Positions 30,143 to 30,627 of a stretch of DNA of 30,627 nt are shown piece after piece; positions within the stretch are counted from its first letter, which is position 1, and every line of letters begins with the position of its first letter. The stretch is from the NCBI GenBank assembly GCA_024231375.1, contig JAAEQP010001061.1:1-30627 (forward strand), written 5' to 3'. The notes below the pieces were generated by a model that was given only the letters and a program-made list of their open reading frames with translations, was not told the origin of the DNA and made no database searches. This stretch comes from a bacterium. GTDB taxonomy: Bacteria; Hydrogenedentota; Hydrogenedentia; Hydrogenedentiales; SLHB01. The translations under genes were made by a program, and so were the position numbers.

Positions 30143-30627
30143 TCAGTGCTCACTGGTTCCGCTGATGTCGGGCGGAGGCTCCTGTGCCGCCAGGGCCCGG
30201 AAATCCGCGATGCGATGGAACGTCATGAAATTGGCGTCGTGGGCGTTGTGCGACCCGTCCCAACCGGTCCGGCTCGCGGCAATGATGTCGTCGCCGTCAA
30301 ACACCCAGTCGACATACTGAAACGCGTGGTGGCCTTCGTCGGGATGTTTCAGGATGGTCGCCTCGACCTGCCAGTTTCTGAGATCGGCTGACGAGGTCAG
30401 CACGAGAATGTTGCGGAACGCTTTGGGGTTTCGCTGCTTGTTCGCCAAGGTCCAGTAGCGTTTGGTTTTGGGGTCAAAACGGAGGGTGAATTTCGTGCGG
30501 CCACCGGGGAAGTCGATGAAAGCGGTCTCGGGATCGATGGAGATTGTCTTGCCGTCATCGGAGATGTCGAGAATCGTAGCAATGTCCCCTTCATCGTCGT
30601 TGAACCGCAGGATATTCACCAGTCCAC
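30143..30627 (-). CDS. 3' part of a sialidase-family (five/six-bladed propeller) protein
   Basis: The frame runs off the right edge of the window, so the N-terminus is missing; about 161 residues are visible. RFDPKTKRYWTLANKQ, NILVLTSSADLRNWQVEATI, HAFQYVDWVFDGDDIIAASR and HNAHDANFMTFHRIADFR form the C-terminal blades of a protein usually annotated as sialidase family or exo-sialidase in planctomycete-like genomes. The Asp boxes are degenerate. The GTG near 30619 is an internal codon, since the frame stays open beyond it. It is upstream of and probably co-transcribed with the next sialidase-like gene. Confidence 0.75.
   Translation of the reverse strand, partial: GLVNILRFNDDEGDIATILDISDDGKTISIDPETAFIDFPGGRTKFTLRFDPKTKRYWTLANKQRNPKAFRNILVLTSSADLRNWQVEATILKHPDEGHHAFQYVDWVFDGDDIIAASRTGWDGSHNAHDANFMTFHRIADFRALAAQEPPPDISGTSEH

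Noticed and set aside
1..30627. A CRISPR array, rRNA operon or prophage.
   Set aside because: No regularly spaced identical repeats, no rRNA-like sequence and no phage structural genes were seen.

Overview
This is a GC-rich bacterial window dominated by secreted carbohydrate-active enzymes, formylglycine sulfatase, a Hanks-type protein kinase and degraded insertion sequences. The mix is typical of the Planctomycetes / Verrucomicrobia / Candidatus Hydrogenedentota type of glycan-degrading bacterium. The C-terminal surface-sorting tail and the WRVDGG-type repeats of the first protein, together with an archaeal-type threonyl-tRNA synthetase, make me lean to Hydrogenedentota. That placement is inference and no rRNA is present to test it.

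Layout. Bases 1-1107 hold the 3' end of a surface-anchored repeat protein. Bases 1297-8393 are a tight plus-strand operon of five genes: tandem-domain sialidase, NodB-type polysaccharide deacetylase, HpcH/HpaI aldolase, GH36-like alpha-galactosidase and a secreted acetyl-esterase-like hydrolase. Stops and starts overlap twice, so the genes probably act together on a decorated, sialylated or galactosylated glycan. Bases 8642-9400 carry an internally deleted chimeric transposase. Bases 9472-14086 are minus-strand: a C45-family lipoprotein, a DinB-fold protein and a large transmembrane Ser/Thr kinase whose outer half is a degenerate PhoPQ-activated-pathogenicity-related (PqaA) alpha/beta-hydrolase domain. 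A 0.67-kb gap follows, with a good promoter on each strand; the plus-strand one drives a 22-codon membrane peptide. Bases 14842-17648 are a minus-strand operon of an archaeal-type ThrRS without editing domain, a GNAT acetyltransferase and a SAM methyltransferase, preceded by a terminator-like hairpin suggestive of attenuation.

An IS1182 remnant (about 17.94-18.34 kb) and a palindromic repeat precede a divergent locus. A 1154-residue GH2-like glycosidase lies on minus (18787-22251). On plus are a 984-residue secreted protein of unknown function, a TPR protein and a CxPxR sulfatase (22572-27692). Inverted copies of the same 47-bp palindrome bound this block at both ends. The last 3 kb hold a frameshifted GyrI-like remnant, a small three-helix membrane protein, a dense cluster of related hairpins with mutually inverted copies, and two minus-strand sialidase-like genes, the second cut by the window end.

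The most unusual items are the kinase-PqaA pseudohydrolase fusion, the ThrRS with an Asp at a zinc-ligand Cys position and an attenuator-like leader, the hairpin cluster near 28.6-28.9 kb, and the tiny promoter-driven membrane ORF at 14760. I found no rRNA, tRNA or CRISPR array. All calls were made by reading the sequence without database searches.
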